Notes: a model not told the origin generated them from the letters alone. A stretch of 39,909 nucleotides of DNA from Nocardioides sp. (GCA_025924815.1 JAICHQ010000022.1:1-39909), one strand, 5' to 3'; shown: positions 15,561 to 23,535, numbered from the stretch's first letter. Translations and numbers: made by a program.

Positions 15561-16015
15561 CGACACACCGCGCCGACCCCGTCGCTCCGGCCGAGGGCGT
15601 CATGACCGACGCCGAGCGCTCGGCACTTCGCGACCATCTCGAGGCGGACATCCGACGTCTGCGTCGTACCGTCGCCGGCGCTGCCGCGGAGCAGGAGAGG
15701 CGTGCCCGCGAGCATGAGGACGGGCGGGGTGACGAGTCCGACATCAGCGCCTACCGGTCCGGCATCGGTCAGGACGTATCGCTCGCGGAGCATGCCGCCA
15801 TGCTCCTGGCCCGCAACGAACATGCGCTGGGTCGACTCGCAGACGGCAGTTACGAGCAGTGCGAGAACTGCGGCCATCAGATCGGCACCCAGCGGCTGCT
15901 GGCGCTGCCCCGAGCGACTCTGTGCATGGGGTGCCAACGCGGCTGCGACGCGCCCACGGGGCCGACCCGCAGGACTCGGCGTCCACGCAGGACTCAGTCT
16001 CTTCGCAGCGTCTAG
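15557..16015 (+). CDS. DksA/TraR-family zinc-finger protein
   Basis: A 152-residue protein with a helical N-terminal half (about 18-95, coiled-coil-like) and a C4 zinc finger: C102, C105, C123 and C126 in the C-x2-C-x17-C-x2-C spacing of DksA/TraR proteins. These proteins bind RNA polymerase in its secondary channel and change promoter choice under stress. The acidic residues expected at the coiled-coil tip cannot be placed with certainty here. The Arg/Thr-rich tail is unusual. Its ATG overlaps the previous stop (ATGA). It closes a run of coupled signalling genes, consistent with a role in stress transcription. Confidence 0.8.
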   Translation: MTTHRADPVAPAEGVMTDAERSALRDHLEADIRRLRRTVAGAAAEQERRAREHEDGRGDESDISAYRSGIGQDVSLAEHAAMLLARNEHALGRLADGSYEQCENCGHQIGTQRLLALPRATLCMGCQRGCDAPTGPTRRTRRPRRTQSLRSV

Positions 16016-16032
16016 GACGCCCTTCGGAACGG

Positions 16033-16108
16033 TGGCTCCCCCGGTTGGACTCGAACCAACAACCCTCCGGTTAACAGCCGAATGCTCTGCCAGTTGAGCT
16101 ACAGGGGA
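16033..16108 (-). tRNA. tRNA-Asn (GUU), CCA encoded
   Basis: A complete cloverleaf reads on the minus strand from T at 16108. The acceptor stem is TCCCCTG/CGGGGGA with one G-T pair, the D arm has GCTCAACTGGCAGAGC, the T arm contains GGTTCGAGTCC, and the anticodon loop CTGTTAA gives anticodon GUU. The discriminator is G, followed by an encoded CCA ending at 16033, unlike the tRNA-Met in this window. It lies downstream of dnaG and its partner gene on the same strand but has its own promoter-like pair. Confidence 0.93.
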
Positions 16109-16123
16109 TCGTGAAGCCTGCAC

Positions 16124-16154
16124 AGGTTAGCAAGGCGCGTCGGGCCGCTGCCAA
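16124..16154 (-). promoter_or_regulatory. putative tRNA-Asn promoter
   Basis: On the minus strand TTGGCA (16154-16149) and TAACCT (16129-16124) are separated by 19 bases. Transcription would begin around 16117, about ten bases before the mature tRNA end. The rest of the 97-base gap to the next gene holds nothing else I can identify. Confidence 0.5.
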
Positions 16155-16205
16155 TCGGCAGGACCGGCATCGGGCGGTGCCCGCCGCCCGGTGTCGCGGC
16201 CGGAA

Positions 16206-16703
16206 TCAGGTCATCCCGATGTCGGCCTTCGCGGCGGCCAGAGCGGTCTCGGCGGCGGCTCGGACGAAGGGGTCGTCGGGGTCGACCCCCTCGTCGTACT
16301 CGTAGATCCACGTCACCTCGGAGCGGCCGGAGGGAGCACGCCGGGCCACCACGCGTACGCCGCGCCGACCGGTGATCGGGACATGCCGGGTCAGCAGCAC
16401 GCTCGCCGTCACCCGCTCGCGGAGGAGCTGCAGCAGCCGGTCGGTGTCCTGGGCGGCGGTGTCGGGGACGTCCAGCTCATGCACGGGACGCGGCCGGCCC
16501 CAGATGCCGACCTCGCTGACCCGCAGACGGCTCTGGTCGCGATCCCAGTCGGCCTCCTGCACCTGTTCCCAGGGCAGCCGGGCGTCGTGCAGGTAGAGGG
16601 CGTCGCGGGTGCCGGCGACCCAACCGCCGGTGACCAGAGGCGCCCAGGCCAGCAGCCGCTCCCCCGTCGCCACGCGGATCGGCGGGCGCGGGCGTCGTCT
16701 CAC
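16206..16703 (-). CDS. conserved-looking hypothetical protein coupled to dnaG
   Basis: A 165-residue soluble protein of unknown function. Its GTG start overlaps the dnaG stop (GTGA, 16703-16700), so it is translated with dnaG. The sequence alternates strands with aromatic and charged residues (GERLLAWAPLVTGGWVAGT, ALYLHDARLPWEQVQEADWD), suggesting a small beta-rich domain of the kind seen in PH-like folds, and ends in a helix. No catalytic motif is visible. The longer open frame upstream of 16703 lies inside dnaG and is not real. Confidence 0.7.
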   Translation of the reverse strand: MRRRPRPPIRVATGERLLAWAPLVTGGWVAGTRDALYLHDARLPWEQVQEADWDRDQSRLRVSEVGIWGRPRPVHELDVPDTAAQDTDRLLQLLRERVTASVLLTRHVPITGRRGVRVVARRAPSGRSEVTWIYEYDEGVDPDDPFVRAAAETALAAAKADIGMT

Positions 16704-18580
16704 AGGGCGCCCAGGGCGAGGTCGCGGAGCTGACGGCGGTGCTGCTCGAGCGCGGTCAGCTCGCCGAACATCCGGTTGTACTCGGTCGTGTGCTCGACCG
16801 GGTTGGTCCGTTGGAGGCGCGACTTCACCTCGGCGATCCGGCGCTGGGCCGTGAGCTCCTGCAGCCGGTAGACGGTGTTGGCCACGAACGCGTCGTCGGC
16901 CCCCTTCTTCGACGGCACCGGCTCGACGGCGAGGGCCGAGAGCGCCGCTATCACCGCCTGGTCGCCGGCGTGGTCGCGCAGCCGACCTGCCCAGTCGGCG
17001 TCGGCGGCCGCAAGGCCGCCGTTCTTCTCCACCAGCTCCCACACGGCCCGGTAGGTGGGGTGGGTGAAGTCGTTGGCACCGAGGTCCTGGGCTGTGCGCG
17101 CCACCGAGGCCGGCTCCTGCACGACGAGCTTCAGGGTCTCGCGCTCGAGCACGAAGCGCGGGTCGCGCAGGTCGGGCAGGCGCTGGTGGAGCGCCGCCGG
17201 GGGTGCGCCGGCCTCGGGCCGGCCGGGCGGCCGGGCGTCGCTCGGCCGGCGCACCGCGGCCCGGCGGACCTCCACCTGCACCTCAGCCGGGTCCATGCCG
17301 GTCAGCGACGCGATCTCGCGGGCGAAGGAGCTCGCCACCACTGCGGTGTCGCGACTGCTGTGGACCAGCGTCGCGGCCTCCCGTACGGCGCCGACGCGCC
17401 CCTCAGCCCGGTCGAGGTCGTACTTCTTCACGACGTTGGCGAGCACGAAGCGGTACAGCGGCTGGCGTCGGGCGATCAGCTCGCGGACCGCGGAGTCGCC
17501 CTGCTGGAGCCGCAGGTCGCAGGGGTCGAGCCCGGTCGGCTCGACCGCCACATAGGTCTGGCTGACGAAGTTCTGGTCCCCGCCGAACGCTCGCAGCGCG
17601 GCCTTCTGGCCGGCGGCGTCGCCGTCGAAGGTGAAGATGACCTCGCCGGGGAACTCCGCATGATCGTTGAGGAAGCGCCTCAGGACCCGTGCGTGGTCGT
17701 CGCCGAAGGCGGTGCCGCAGGTCGCGACCGCCGTACCGACCCCGGACAGGTGGCAGGCCATCACGTCGGTGTAGCCCTCGACGACGACCGCCTTCGACGT
17801 CCGCGCCATCTCTCGTCGGGCGAGGTCGATGCCGTAGAGCACCTGGCTCTTCTTGTACAGCGACGTCTCCGGGGTGTTGAGGTACTTGGCCTCGATCCGG
17901 TCGTCGTCGAAGATCCGCCGCGCGCCGAACCCGATGGTGTCGCCGCTGGAGTCGCGTATCGGCCACAGCAGGCGGCCCCGGAAGCGGTCGTACGCCGAAC
18001 GGCCCATCGCCACGAGCCCGGCCGCGACCGACTCCTCGTCGGTGAACCGGCGCTGCCGGAGGTGGCGCAGGAGCGACTCTCCGTCACGCGGGGCGAACCC
18101 GATGCCGAACTGCTCGGCGGCGGTCTGGTCGAAGCCGCGCTCGCCCAGGAACTGCCGACCCGCCACGGCGTCGGGCGTGCCGAGCGCGGCAGCGTAGAAC
18201 TCCTGCGCGACCCGGTTGGCCTCGACCAGCCGGCTCCGCTGGGGCCCGCGCGGCCGCTCGGGCCGGGTGTCGCCGTCCTCGCGGCGCAGCGTCACACCGA
18301 CCTTGTCGGCAAGCCGCTCGACCGCCTCGGTGAAGCCGAGCCCGTCGATCTTCATCACGAAGGCGATCACGTCGCCGCCCTCGCCGCAGCCGAAGCAGTG
18401 GTAGAAGGCGCGGGCCGGGTTGACGTTGAACGACGGCGACTTCTCGTCGTGGAAGGGGCACAGGCCCTTCAGCGACCCTCCGCCGGCCGGCCGCAGCGTG
18501 ACGTAGTCGCCGACGACCTCGTCGATCTTGGCCTTCTCACGCACCTCCGCGATGTCTTCCTCGCGAATCCGTCCGGCCAC
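16700..18580 (-). CDS. dnaG: DNA primase
   Basis: DnaG (626 residues) makes RNA primers at the replication fork. The N-terminal CHC2 zinc finger has Cys41, His44, Cys62 and Cys65 (CPFH and CFGC). The catalytic core includes the RNA-polymerase basic motif region (KYLNTPET, 232-239) and the TOPRIM domain with EGYTD (268-272) and DGDAAG (319-324). A variable C-terminal region would bind the DnaB helicase. It starts with GTG at 18580. It lies in the actinobacterial neighbourhood of dgt, dusB and glyS, but here a rightward four-gene operon separates it from dgt. Confidence 0.95.
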   Translation of the reverse strand: MAGRIREEDIAEVREKAKIDEVVGDYVTLRPAGGGSLKGLCPFHDEKSPSFNVNPARAFYHCFGCGEGGDVIAFVMKIDGLGFTEAVERLADKVGVTLRREDGDTRPERPRGPQRSRLVEANRVAQEFYAAALGTPDAVAGRQFLGERGFDQTAAEQFGIGFAPRDGESLLRHLRQRRFTDEESVAAGLVAMGRSAYDRFRGRLLWPIRDSSGDTIGFGARRIFDDDRIEAKYLNTPETSLYKKSQVLYGIDLARREMARTSKAVVVEGYTDVMACHLSGVGTAVATCGTAFGDDHARVLRRFLNDHAEFPGEVIFTFDGDAAGQKAALRAFGGDQNFVSQTYVAVEPTGLDPCDLRLQQGDSAVRELIARRQPLYRFVLANVVKKYDLDRAEGRVGAVREAATLVHSSRDTAVVASSFAREIASLTGMDPAEVQVEVRRAAVRRPSDARPPGRPEAGAPPAALHQRLPDLRDPRFVLERETLKLVVQEPASVARTAQDLGANDFTHPTYRAVWELVEKNGGLAAADADWAGRLRDHAGDQAVIAALSALAVEPVPSKKGADDAFVANTVYRLQELTAQRRIAEVKSRLQRTNPVEHTTEYNRMFGELTALEQHRRQLRDLALGAL

Positions 18581-18651
18581 GCCCGGAGTCTACGGCCCGG
18601 GTCCGACCCGACCGGAGGGTTATCCCCCGGGTTGTGGGGTACGGCCCGGAC

Positions 18652-19074
18652 ATGAGTACGCCGACCTCGGGTCAGCCGGCCCACACCGCGCAGGACGACC
18701 CCACCTTGGGCGGGCTGATCCACGACCTGACCCAGCAGGTGCCTCAGCTGATCCGCTCCGAGATGCGCCTCGCGCAGGCCGAGATGAGCCAGAAGGGGAA
18801 GCGCGCGGGGCTCGGCATCGGCATGTTCAGCGCCGCCGGGCTGCTGGGGTTCCTCGGCCTGTGCTGCCTGGTCACCACCGCCATCCTCGCCCTGGCCCAC
18901 TCCCTGCCGGACTGGCTCTCGGCACTCATCGTCGCGCTCGTCCTTCTCGCGGTGGCCGGGGTGGTCGCCCTGATGGGCAAGCAGAAGGTCCAGCAGGCAA
19001 CCCCCGTGGCCCCCGAGCACGCGATCGAGGGCGTCAAGGAGGACCTCGCCACCGTGAAGGGAGACCACCGATGA
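18652..19074 (+). CDS. phage-holin-like membrane protein (holin superfamily 3_6 type)
   Basis: A 140-residue protein with a short N-terminal helical segment carrying LIHDLTQQVPQLIRSEMRLAQAEM and two adjacent transmembrane helices (about 60-83 and 89-109). This layout is that of the actinobacterial phage_holin_3_6 family; the chromosomal members are envelope proteins of unclear function, not lysis proteins, and there is no phage context here. The start at 18652 (MSTPTSG) is used because the open frame upstream is short and lacks a better site. Its stop overlaps the next start (ATGA). It heads a four-gene coupled operon. Confidence 0.8.
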   Translation: MSTPTSGQPAHTAQDDPTLGGLIHDLTQQVPQLIRSEMRLAQAEMSQKGKRAGLGIGMFSAAGLLGFLGLCCLVTTAILALAHSLPDWLSALIVALVLLAVAGVVALMGKQKVQQATPVAPEHAIEGVKEDLATVKGDHR

Positions 19075-19310
19075 GCGACGAGCAGACCGCCCGGCTGGAG
19101 GCGGAGATCGAGGCCCAGCGCGAGCAGCTCGCCGACACCGTCGACCGGCTGACGCACAAGCTGGACGTGAAGACGCAGGCCAGGGAGCGCGTCGCCGACG
19201 TCAGGGACCGGGCCACCACCGACACCGGCGGGCCCCGCCCGGAGCTCGTCGCTGCGGTCGTGGGGATCGTGGTCGTCGCCGGCCTGCTCGTGTGGTGGCA
19301 TCGACGATGA
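19071..19310 (+). CDS. DUF3618-type membrane-anchored coiled protein
   Basis: A 79-residue protein with an N-terminal charged helix (EQTARLEAEIEAQREQLADT) followed by DRLTHKLDVKTQARERV, the pattern of the DUF3618 family, and a C-terminal transmembrane helix ending WWHRR. It is probably anchored in the inner membrane with the helix in the cytoplasm. It is coupled on both sides by ATGA overlaps (19071 and 19307). Genes of this family commonly sit with the holin-like gene in actinomycetes; the function is not known. Confidence 0.8.
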   Translation: MSDEQTARLEAEIEAQREQLADTVDRLTHKLDVKTQARERVADVRDRATTDTGGPRPELVAAVVGIVVVAGLLVWWHRR

Positions 19311-20476
19311 GCTACGACGAACGGTCCGGACCTGACCGCGATCCCGACCGGATGCCCGACGTGGACGACGAGCGCAAGCCCGAGTCTCCGACCCAGCTCA
19401 GTGGACGCTCCTGGCGCTACGCGCTGCGCAAGACCGTCCGCGAGTTCGGCGACGACCACTGCACCGACCTCGCCGCCGGGCTCACCTACTACGCCGTCCT
19501 GTCCCTTTTCCCGGCCGCGATCGCGTTGATCTCAGTGCTGGGCGTCGTGGGACAGGGCAAGAACAGCGTCGACAAGGTGATGGAGGTGCTCCAGCCACTG
19601 GTCTCCTCGACCACGCTCGACACCATCCGCCCGGCCCTGGACAGCATCTCCACGTCGCCCGGCGCCGGCCTCGGACTCGTGATCGGCCTCCTCGGCGCGC
19701 TCTGGTCGGCCTCGGGGTACGTCGGTGCCTTCGGCCGGGCCATGAACGCCGTCTACGAGATCGACGAGGGCCGGCCGTTCTGGAAGCTCCGCCCGCTGAC
19801 GCTGCTGGTGACCCTGGTCGCGATCCTGCTGGTCGCGGTGGTCCTGGTGATGCTCATCGTGTCGGGTCCGCTGGCCGACTCCATCGGCGGTGTCGTCGGC
19901 CTGGGGTCGCAGGCGGTCACCGTCTGGAACATCGCCAAGTGGCCTGTGATCGTGCTGTTCGTCGTGATGATCGTGGCGATCCTCTACTACGCCACCCCCA
20001 ACGTGAAGCAGCCGCGCTTCCGCTGGATCTCGGTCGGAGCGTTCGTGGCCATCGTGATCTGGGTGCTCGCGTCGGTCGCCTTCGCGCTGTACGTCGCGTC
20101 GTTCGGCAGCTATGACAAGACCTACGGAACGCTGGCCGGTGCGGTGGTCGGGCTGCTCTGGCTGTGGATCACGAACGTCGCCCTGCTGTTCGGCGCGGAG
20201 CTCGACTCCGAGCTCGAGCGCGGACGCCAGCTGCAGGCGGGCATCGCGGCCGAGGAGGAGCTCCAGCTGCCCGCCCGCGACACCCGCGGCATCCGCAAGG
20301 CGCGCAAGAAGGAGCAGAAGGACATCGCCCGGGGCCGGGCCATCCGCGAGCGGGCGGCCGCCCACGACGAGGACGCTGCCGGCGCCGACGAGTCCCACCA
20401 CACCGAGACAGAGCAGGCGGCGGCCACAGGGAGCCGCCGTCGACACCGCACCGAGACGAAGGAGTCAACCCGATGA
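19307..20476 (+). CDS. YihY/BrkB-family membrane protein
   Basis: A 389-residue inner-membrane protein of the YihY/virulence factor BrkB family. A polar N-terminus (1-45) leads to about six transmembrane helices (about 58-82, 123-150, 160-185, 205-228, 240-262 and 270-292) and a long charged cytoplasmic tail (about 300-389) rich in Arg, Lys, Glu and His. Family hallmarks are DLAAGLTYYAVLSLFPA and LWSASGYVGAFGRAMNAVYE. Family members are multi-pass proteins of uncertain role; despite older names they are not RNases. The ATG overlaps the DUF3618 stop and the gene's own stop overlaps the YtxH-like start, both by ATGA. Confidence 0.88.
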   Translation: MSYDERSGPDRDPDRMPDVDDERKPESPTQLSGRSWRYALRKTVREFGDDHCTDLAAGLTYYAVLSLFPAAIALISVLGVVGQGKNSVDKVMEVLQPLVSSTTLDTIRPALDSISTSPGAGLGLVIGLLGALWSASGYVGAFGRAMNAVYEIDEGRPFWKLRPLTLLVTLVAILLVAVVLVMLIVSGPLADSIGGVVGLGSQAVTVWNIAKWPVIVLFVVMIVAILYYATPNVKQPRFRWISVGAFVAIVIWVLASVAFALYVASFGSYDKTYGTLAGAVVGLLWLWITNVALLFGAELDSELERGRQLQAGIAAEEELQLPARDTRGIRKARKKEQKDIARGRAIRERAAAHDEDAAGADESHHTETEQAAATGSRRRHRTETKESTR

Positions 20477-20760
20477 AGAAGCTGATGCTGCTCGTCGCCG
20501 CCGGCCTGGGATACGTCCTGGGAACCCGCGCGGGACGTGAGCGCTACGACCAGATCATGGACGCCGTCACGAAGGTGAAGAACGACCCGCGCGTGCAGCA
20601 GAAGACCCAGCACGCGGTCGACACGGCCCGGCAGCAGGCTCCGCTGGTGGCCGACAAGGTCACCAGCGCCGCCGGCGCGGCGGCGGCGAAGGTCTCCCGG
20701 TCGGACTCCTCCGAGCCGGAGCCGCAGCACATGGCCGGTCCCCAGGGCGACCTTCCCTAG
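20473..20760 (+). CDS. YtxH-like small protein
   Basis: A 95-residue protein with an N-terminal hydrophobic stretch and glycine-rich turn (MKKLMLLVAAGLGYVLGTRA) followed by an amphipathic helical region and a Ser/Glu/Pro tail. The GYVLGTRAGRERYDQI pattern is typical of actinobacterial YtxH-like proteins, membrane-associated and of unknown function. It is the last gene of the ATGA-coupled operon. Its stop and the stop of the convergent dgt gene share the palindromic CTAG at 20757-20760, so there is no intergenic space. Confidence 0.75.
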   Translation: MKKLMLLVAAGLGYVLGTRAGRERYDQIMDAVTKVKNDPRVQQKTQHAVDTARQQAPLVADKVTSAAGAAAAKVSRSDSSEPEPQHMAGPQGDLP

Positions 20761-22049
20761 AGCGTCCTGACCCCAGGGCCGGGCGGCTCGCCCGGCCGGG
20801 TCAGCCGGGCGTGCCAGGCGACGGCACTGGCGTCGGTGAGCGAGGCGACCTGGTCGACCACGACCCGGAGCCTGGCCGCGTCGTCGGGGGCCTCCGCCCA
20901 GTCGTGGGCGAAGGCGGTGTCCAGGTGCTCGGAGCCCGTGCTCGCCAGCACCTCGACCAGCTCGGCCAGCAGCTCCCGCTGGCCGGCCATGGCCAGGACC
21001 CGGTCGTCGGCCTGCATCACGTAGTGGGCGGCGATGCCCTTGAGCATCGCCATCTCGGTGCGGGAGTCATCCGGCACGACCAGGTCGGCCTCGTAGCGCA
21101 CCCGCGTGCCCGGGTGCGCCGCGAAGGTCGCCGAGCGCGCCTCCTCGGCGAAGCGGCCGATCACGTCGCTGGTGAGGTTCTTCAGGGCCGCCAGCGCGCG
21201 GCGGCTACCGTCGTACGACGCCGACGGCCAGGACCCGATGGAACGGAGCCGTGCCAACGCCCCGTCGAGGGCGTCTTCGTCGGTGTCGGGGAGGTACCAG
21301 TCGCGCACGGCGGCCCGGACCGCGGCGACGTCCAGCCTGGTCAGGTCGATGCGGCCGGCCACGATGCCGTCCTCGACGTCGTGCACGGAGTAGGCGATGT
21401 CGTCGGCGAGGTCCATCACCTGCGCCTCGAAGCACCTCCGCCTAGCCGGGGCACCGCTGCGGAGCCAGTCGAAGACCGGCCGGTCGTCGTCGTACACCCC
21501 GAACTTGCGCACCACCCGCGGGGAGCCGTCGGCGTGGACCCCAGTCGGCACCGTGGCCTCGTCGAGCGGCCACGGGTACTTGGTGCAGGCGTCGAGGGTG
21601 GCCCGGGTCAGGTTCAGCCCCGCCGAGCGGCCGTCGTAGCCGAAGGTCTTCGCCTCCAGCCGGGTCAGCAGCCGCAGGGTCTGGGCGTTGCCCTCGAACC
21701 CCCCGACGCCGGCTGCCGCGTCCGCGAGCACTCTCTCCCCGTTGTGGCCGAACGGCGGGTGGCCGAGGTCGTGCGCGAGCGCGGCGGTCTCGACGAGGTC
21801 GGGCTCGCAGCCCAGCGTCCGTGCCAGGTCCCGCGCGATCTGGGCGACCTCGAGGCTGTGGGTCAGCCGGTTGCGGACGAAGTCGTCGCTCTGCGGCCCC
21901 ACCACCTGGGTCTTCGCCGCGAGCCGACGGCTCGCCGCGGCGTGCACGAGCCGGGCGCGGTCACGCTCGAACGGGGTGCGCTCGGGCGCCGCGATGCGTT
22001 TGGGCGGCTCGTCCACCCAGCGCTCCCGCGCGGCCTCGTCGTACAGCAT
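20757..22049 (-). CDS. dgt: deoxyguanosinetriphosphate triphosphohydrolase-like protein
   Basis: A 430-residue HD-domain dNTP triphosphohydrolase, which splits dGTP or other dNTPs to the nucleoside and triphosphate and so influences nucleotide pools. The metal site is visible: RLTHSLEVAQ (His64), HDLGHPPFGH (His93, Asp94, His97 and His102) and the later DLADDIAYSVHDVEDG. The start at 22049 (MLYDEAARERW) matches family N-termini; the open frame to 22142 adds unlikely sequence. A -10-like TACCCT at 22062-22057 lies seven bases before the ATG, which suits leaderless transcription. It shares its stop with the convergent YtxH-like gene through CTAG. Confidence 0.9.
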   Translation of the reverse strand: MLYDEAARERWVDEPPKRIAAPERTPFERDRARLVHAAASRRLAAKTQVVGPQSDDFVRNRLTHSLEVAQIARDLARTLGCEPDLVETAALAHDLGHPPFGHNGERVLADAAAGVGGFEGNAQTLRLLTRLEAKTFGYDGRSAGLNLTRATLDACTKYPWPLDEATVPTGVHADGSPRVVRKFGVYDDDRPVFDWLRSGAPARRRCFEAQVMDLADDIAYSVHDVEDGIVAGRIDLTRLDVAAVRAAVRDWYLPDTDEDALDGALARLRSIGSWPSASYDGSRRALAALKNLTSDVIGRFAEEARSATFAAHPGTRVRYEADLVVPDDSRTEMAMLKGIAAHYVMQADDRVLAMAGQRELLAELVEVLASTGSEHLDTAFAHDWAEAPDDAARLRVVVDQVASLTDASAVAWHARLTRPGEPPGPGVRTL

Positions 22050-22169
22050 CGAGCCGAGGGTAGTGCTCCTCCCTCCGACGGGCTCGACCGGCGCACGCTC
22101 GGTCGACTCAGTCCACCGGCGGACCGAGTCATCAAAAATCACGTGAATGCCCCTCCAACCGGTTGCGCG

Positions 22170-22349
22170 TCAGGTGGACAGGACGGGCGGGCACTCCCCG
22201 ACGATCTGCGGAGTCAGCGCCAGTCGGCGCTCGTCGTCGTTGAGGAACGCGGTGGCCGCCACATGGGCTGCGCGGCTCGTGTCCGTAGCAGCGAGAAGAA
22301 CGTCGGTGGCGACGACGAGGAGCGGGGTCGGATCAGCGCTCGTCGTCAT
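22170..22349 (-). pseudogene. truncated VapC-type PIN-domain toxin remnant
   Basis: A 59-codon frame starts at the ATG at 22349, overlapping the end of the antitoxin frame as in intact vapBC pairs. The N-terminal part LLVVATDVLLAATDTSRAAH followed by AATAFLNDDERRLALTPQIV is recognisably the start of a PIN-domain toxin. However, the usual first catalytic Asp (in vDtN) is Ala here, and the reading frame stops after about 50 domain residues where about 130 are expected. Downstream sequence to 22050 does not continue the domain convincingly in any frame. The toxin is therefore almost certainly inactive. It lies just upstream of dgt. Confidence 0.7.
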
Positions 22350-22564
22350 CGTAGAAGTCGGCTCGGTCGAACGGCTCGATGTGCCCCGTCGCCACGGTGG
22401 TGAGGTTCAGCCGGCGTGGACGCCCGCCGGCGACCGGCTCCGCCCCCCCCCCGCTCGAGAACGTCGCGCAGTTCCTGCTGGACGGAGTTCCCGTGCCGGG
22501 AAGCCCGGCGCTTGATCGCGGCGACGGTTTCCTGCGGAACGTCTCTGATGTGCAGCGCGGGCAT
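22333..22564 (-). pseudogene. VapB/FitA-type antitoxin, frameshifted at a G10 tract
   Basis: The N-terminal 38 residues (MPALHIRDVPQETVAAIKRR, then ASRHGNSVQQELRDVLER) are a FitA-like ribbon-helix-helix antitoxin domain that would bind its own promoter. A run of ten G's on the minus strand (22452-22443) follows. As sequenced, the frame then gives unlikely sequence to a stop at 22346. With nine G's the frame instead reads RRLNLTTVATGHIEPFDRAD and ends in FYDDDER with a stop at 22333-22335, a typical VapB C-terminus that overlaps the toxin start. This may be a true frameshift, phase-variable slippage or a sequencing error in the homopolymer. Confidence 0.7.
22443..22452. repeat. homopolymeric C10/G10 tract in the vapB remnant
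   Basis: Ten consecutive C's on the plus strand sit in the coding region of the antitoxin gene, between the DNA-binding domain and the C-terminal toxin-binding tail. The tract length decides which C-terminus is made: nine bases keeps the VapB-like frame, ten breaks it. It is the longest single-base run of G/C that I noticed in the window. Confidence 0.85.
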
Positions 22565-22582
22565 TCGGTGCCAGCACTTCCG

Positions 22583-23479
22583 TCAGTAGACGGAGACGTG
22601 CACGTGGTCGTCGTGGTTGGCGGTCGGTGAGCCGCGATCGGCGAACAGGCGCCAGCCCTCCGAGGCGCGCACCGGGGTCCAGATGTGCTGGCGCCACAGG
22701 ATGTCGTAGATGTGCAGCTCGGAGGCGTGGGCCTGGAGGAACGCCGCGATGGAGTTCCCGAGGGCGACGTCGCTGGTCATGATGTCGAGGGCCCTGCCGG
22801 TGACGTGCTCGCCGTGGGCGTCCCACCCGCCGTACGACGTGATCTGGGGGAAGGCGTGGCACACCGAGCGGTACAGGTAGACCGCGGCGGGGGTCAGTCG
22901 GTACTCGACCGAGCCGTCGGGGCACGGCGCCATGGACAGGCCGGCGGCGACGCCGGCCGAGGCGTCGGGCTTGTCGACGGACAGGTAGTCGGCCGTCACC
23001 CAGCGCGACTGGTCGCCGACGGCCAGCTCGACGCGGCCGTCGGCGGCCCGGCCGGTGACCAGCACCCGCGTTCCGGCCTTGACCAGGCCGACCTGCTCGG
23101 CGGCCTGCGCCGAGCTCGACCAGAGATTGAGGTCGACGGTCGTCCACTTCCTCACGTGCGCCAGCCGCACCGCACGGGCCGTGGCCCGCTGGGCGGCGAT
23201 GCCGTCTTGGAAGTTGCGGGCCGCGGTGCGGTTGAACGACCTCGAGACCGACGCCCCGTCGTACCGCCGCGGGTCGAGGCGGATCGGTGCCTGCTGCTGC
23301 TGTGACTGGTGGGCCGCGAGGTCCATCGACGGCGCCGGGGTGGTCCGGACGACGCCGAGGGCCACGGCCGGCAGGGTCGCCACGGCTGCAACGCCGACGG
23401 CGATCCGGGTGGCCCGGCCCGCGGTCAGGGAGACGAGCCGGCGGGCATTGGTTTCCCGCTTGTGGCGATGGGAGGCCAC
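22583..23479 (-). CDS. secreted SH3-domain protein with M15-like C-terminal domain
   Basis: A 298-residue exported protein. The basic N-terminus (VASHRHKRETNARR) and a hydrophobic segment (about 25-45) form a signal peptide or anchor. A bacterial SH3-like region (about 115-170) precedes a C-terminal domain with HGEHVTGRALDIM and HDDHVHVSVY, which resembles the zinc-site pattern of M15-type peptidases and the ARB_07466-type C-terminal domain common in actinobacteria. A cell-wall role is likely; activity is not proven by sequence. GTG 23479 is chosen because AAAGGAA lies upstream and the frame before it is leader sequence. A 28-base hairpin lies in the leader. Confidence 0.75.
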   Translation of the reverse strand: MASHRHKRETNARRLVSLTAGRATRIAVGVAAVATLPAVALGVVRTTPAPSMDLAAHQSQQQQAPIRLDPRRYDGASVSRSFNRTAARNFQDGIAAQRATARAVRLAHVRKWTTVDLNLWSSSAQAAEQVGLVKAGTRVLVTGRAADGRVELAVGDQSRWVTADYLSVDKPDASAGVAAGLSMAPCPDGSVEYRLTPAAVYLYRSVCHAFPQITSYGGWDAHGEHVTGRALDIMTSDVALGNSIAAFLQAHASELHIYDILWRQHIWTPVRASEGWRLFADRGSPTANHDDHVHVSVY

Positions 23480-23507
23480 AGCGCTGATTCCTTTGCAGTT
23501 GAGTTCG

Positions 23508-23535
23508 GGGGATGACGGTCGTCTCCGTGATCCCC
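23508..23535 (-). promoter_or_regulatory. leader hairpin upstream of the SH3-protein gene
   Basis: GGGGAT and ATCCCC pair around a nearly perfect inner stem (ACGG/CCGT with one C-C mismatch between) and a six-base loop, about 29 bases before the GTG start. A possible -35 TTGACT lies at 23578-23573. The rest of the 142-base gap to dusB shows no gene. It may be an mRNA control hairpin. I looked for a c-di-AMP (ydaO) riboswitch, expected before some actinobacterial wall-enzyme genes, but could not match its conserved core. Confidence 0.4.

Noticed and set aside
18652..19074. Prophage signal from the holin-like gene
   Set aside because: No other phage genes are nearby, and chromosomal members of this family are common in actinomycetes.
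20811..22403. 530-codon plus-strand open frame
   Set aside because: Antisense shadow of dgt and the vapBC remnant, with no domain and no credible start.
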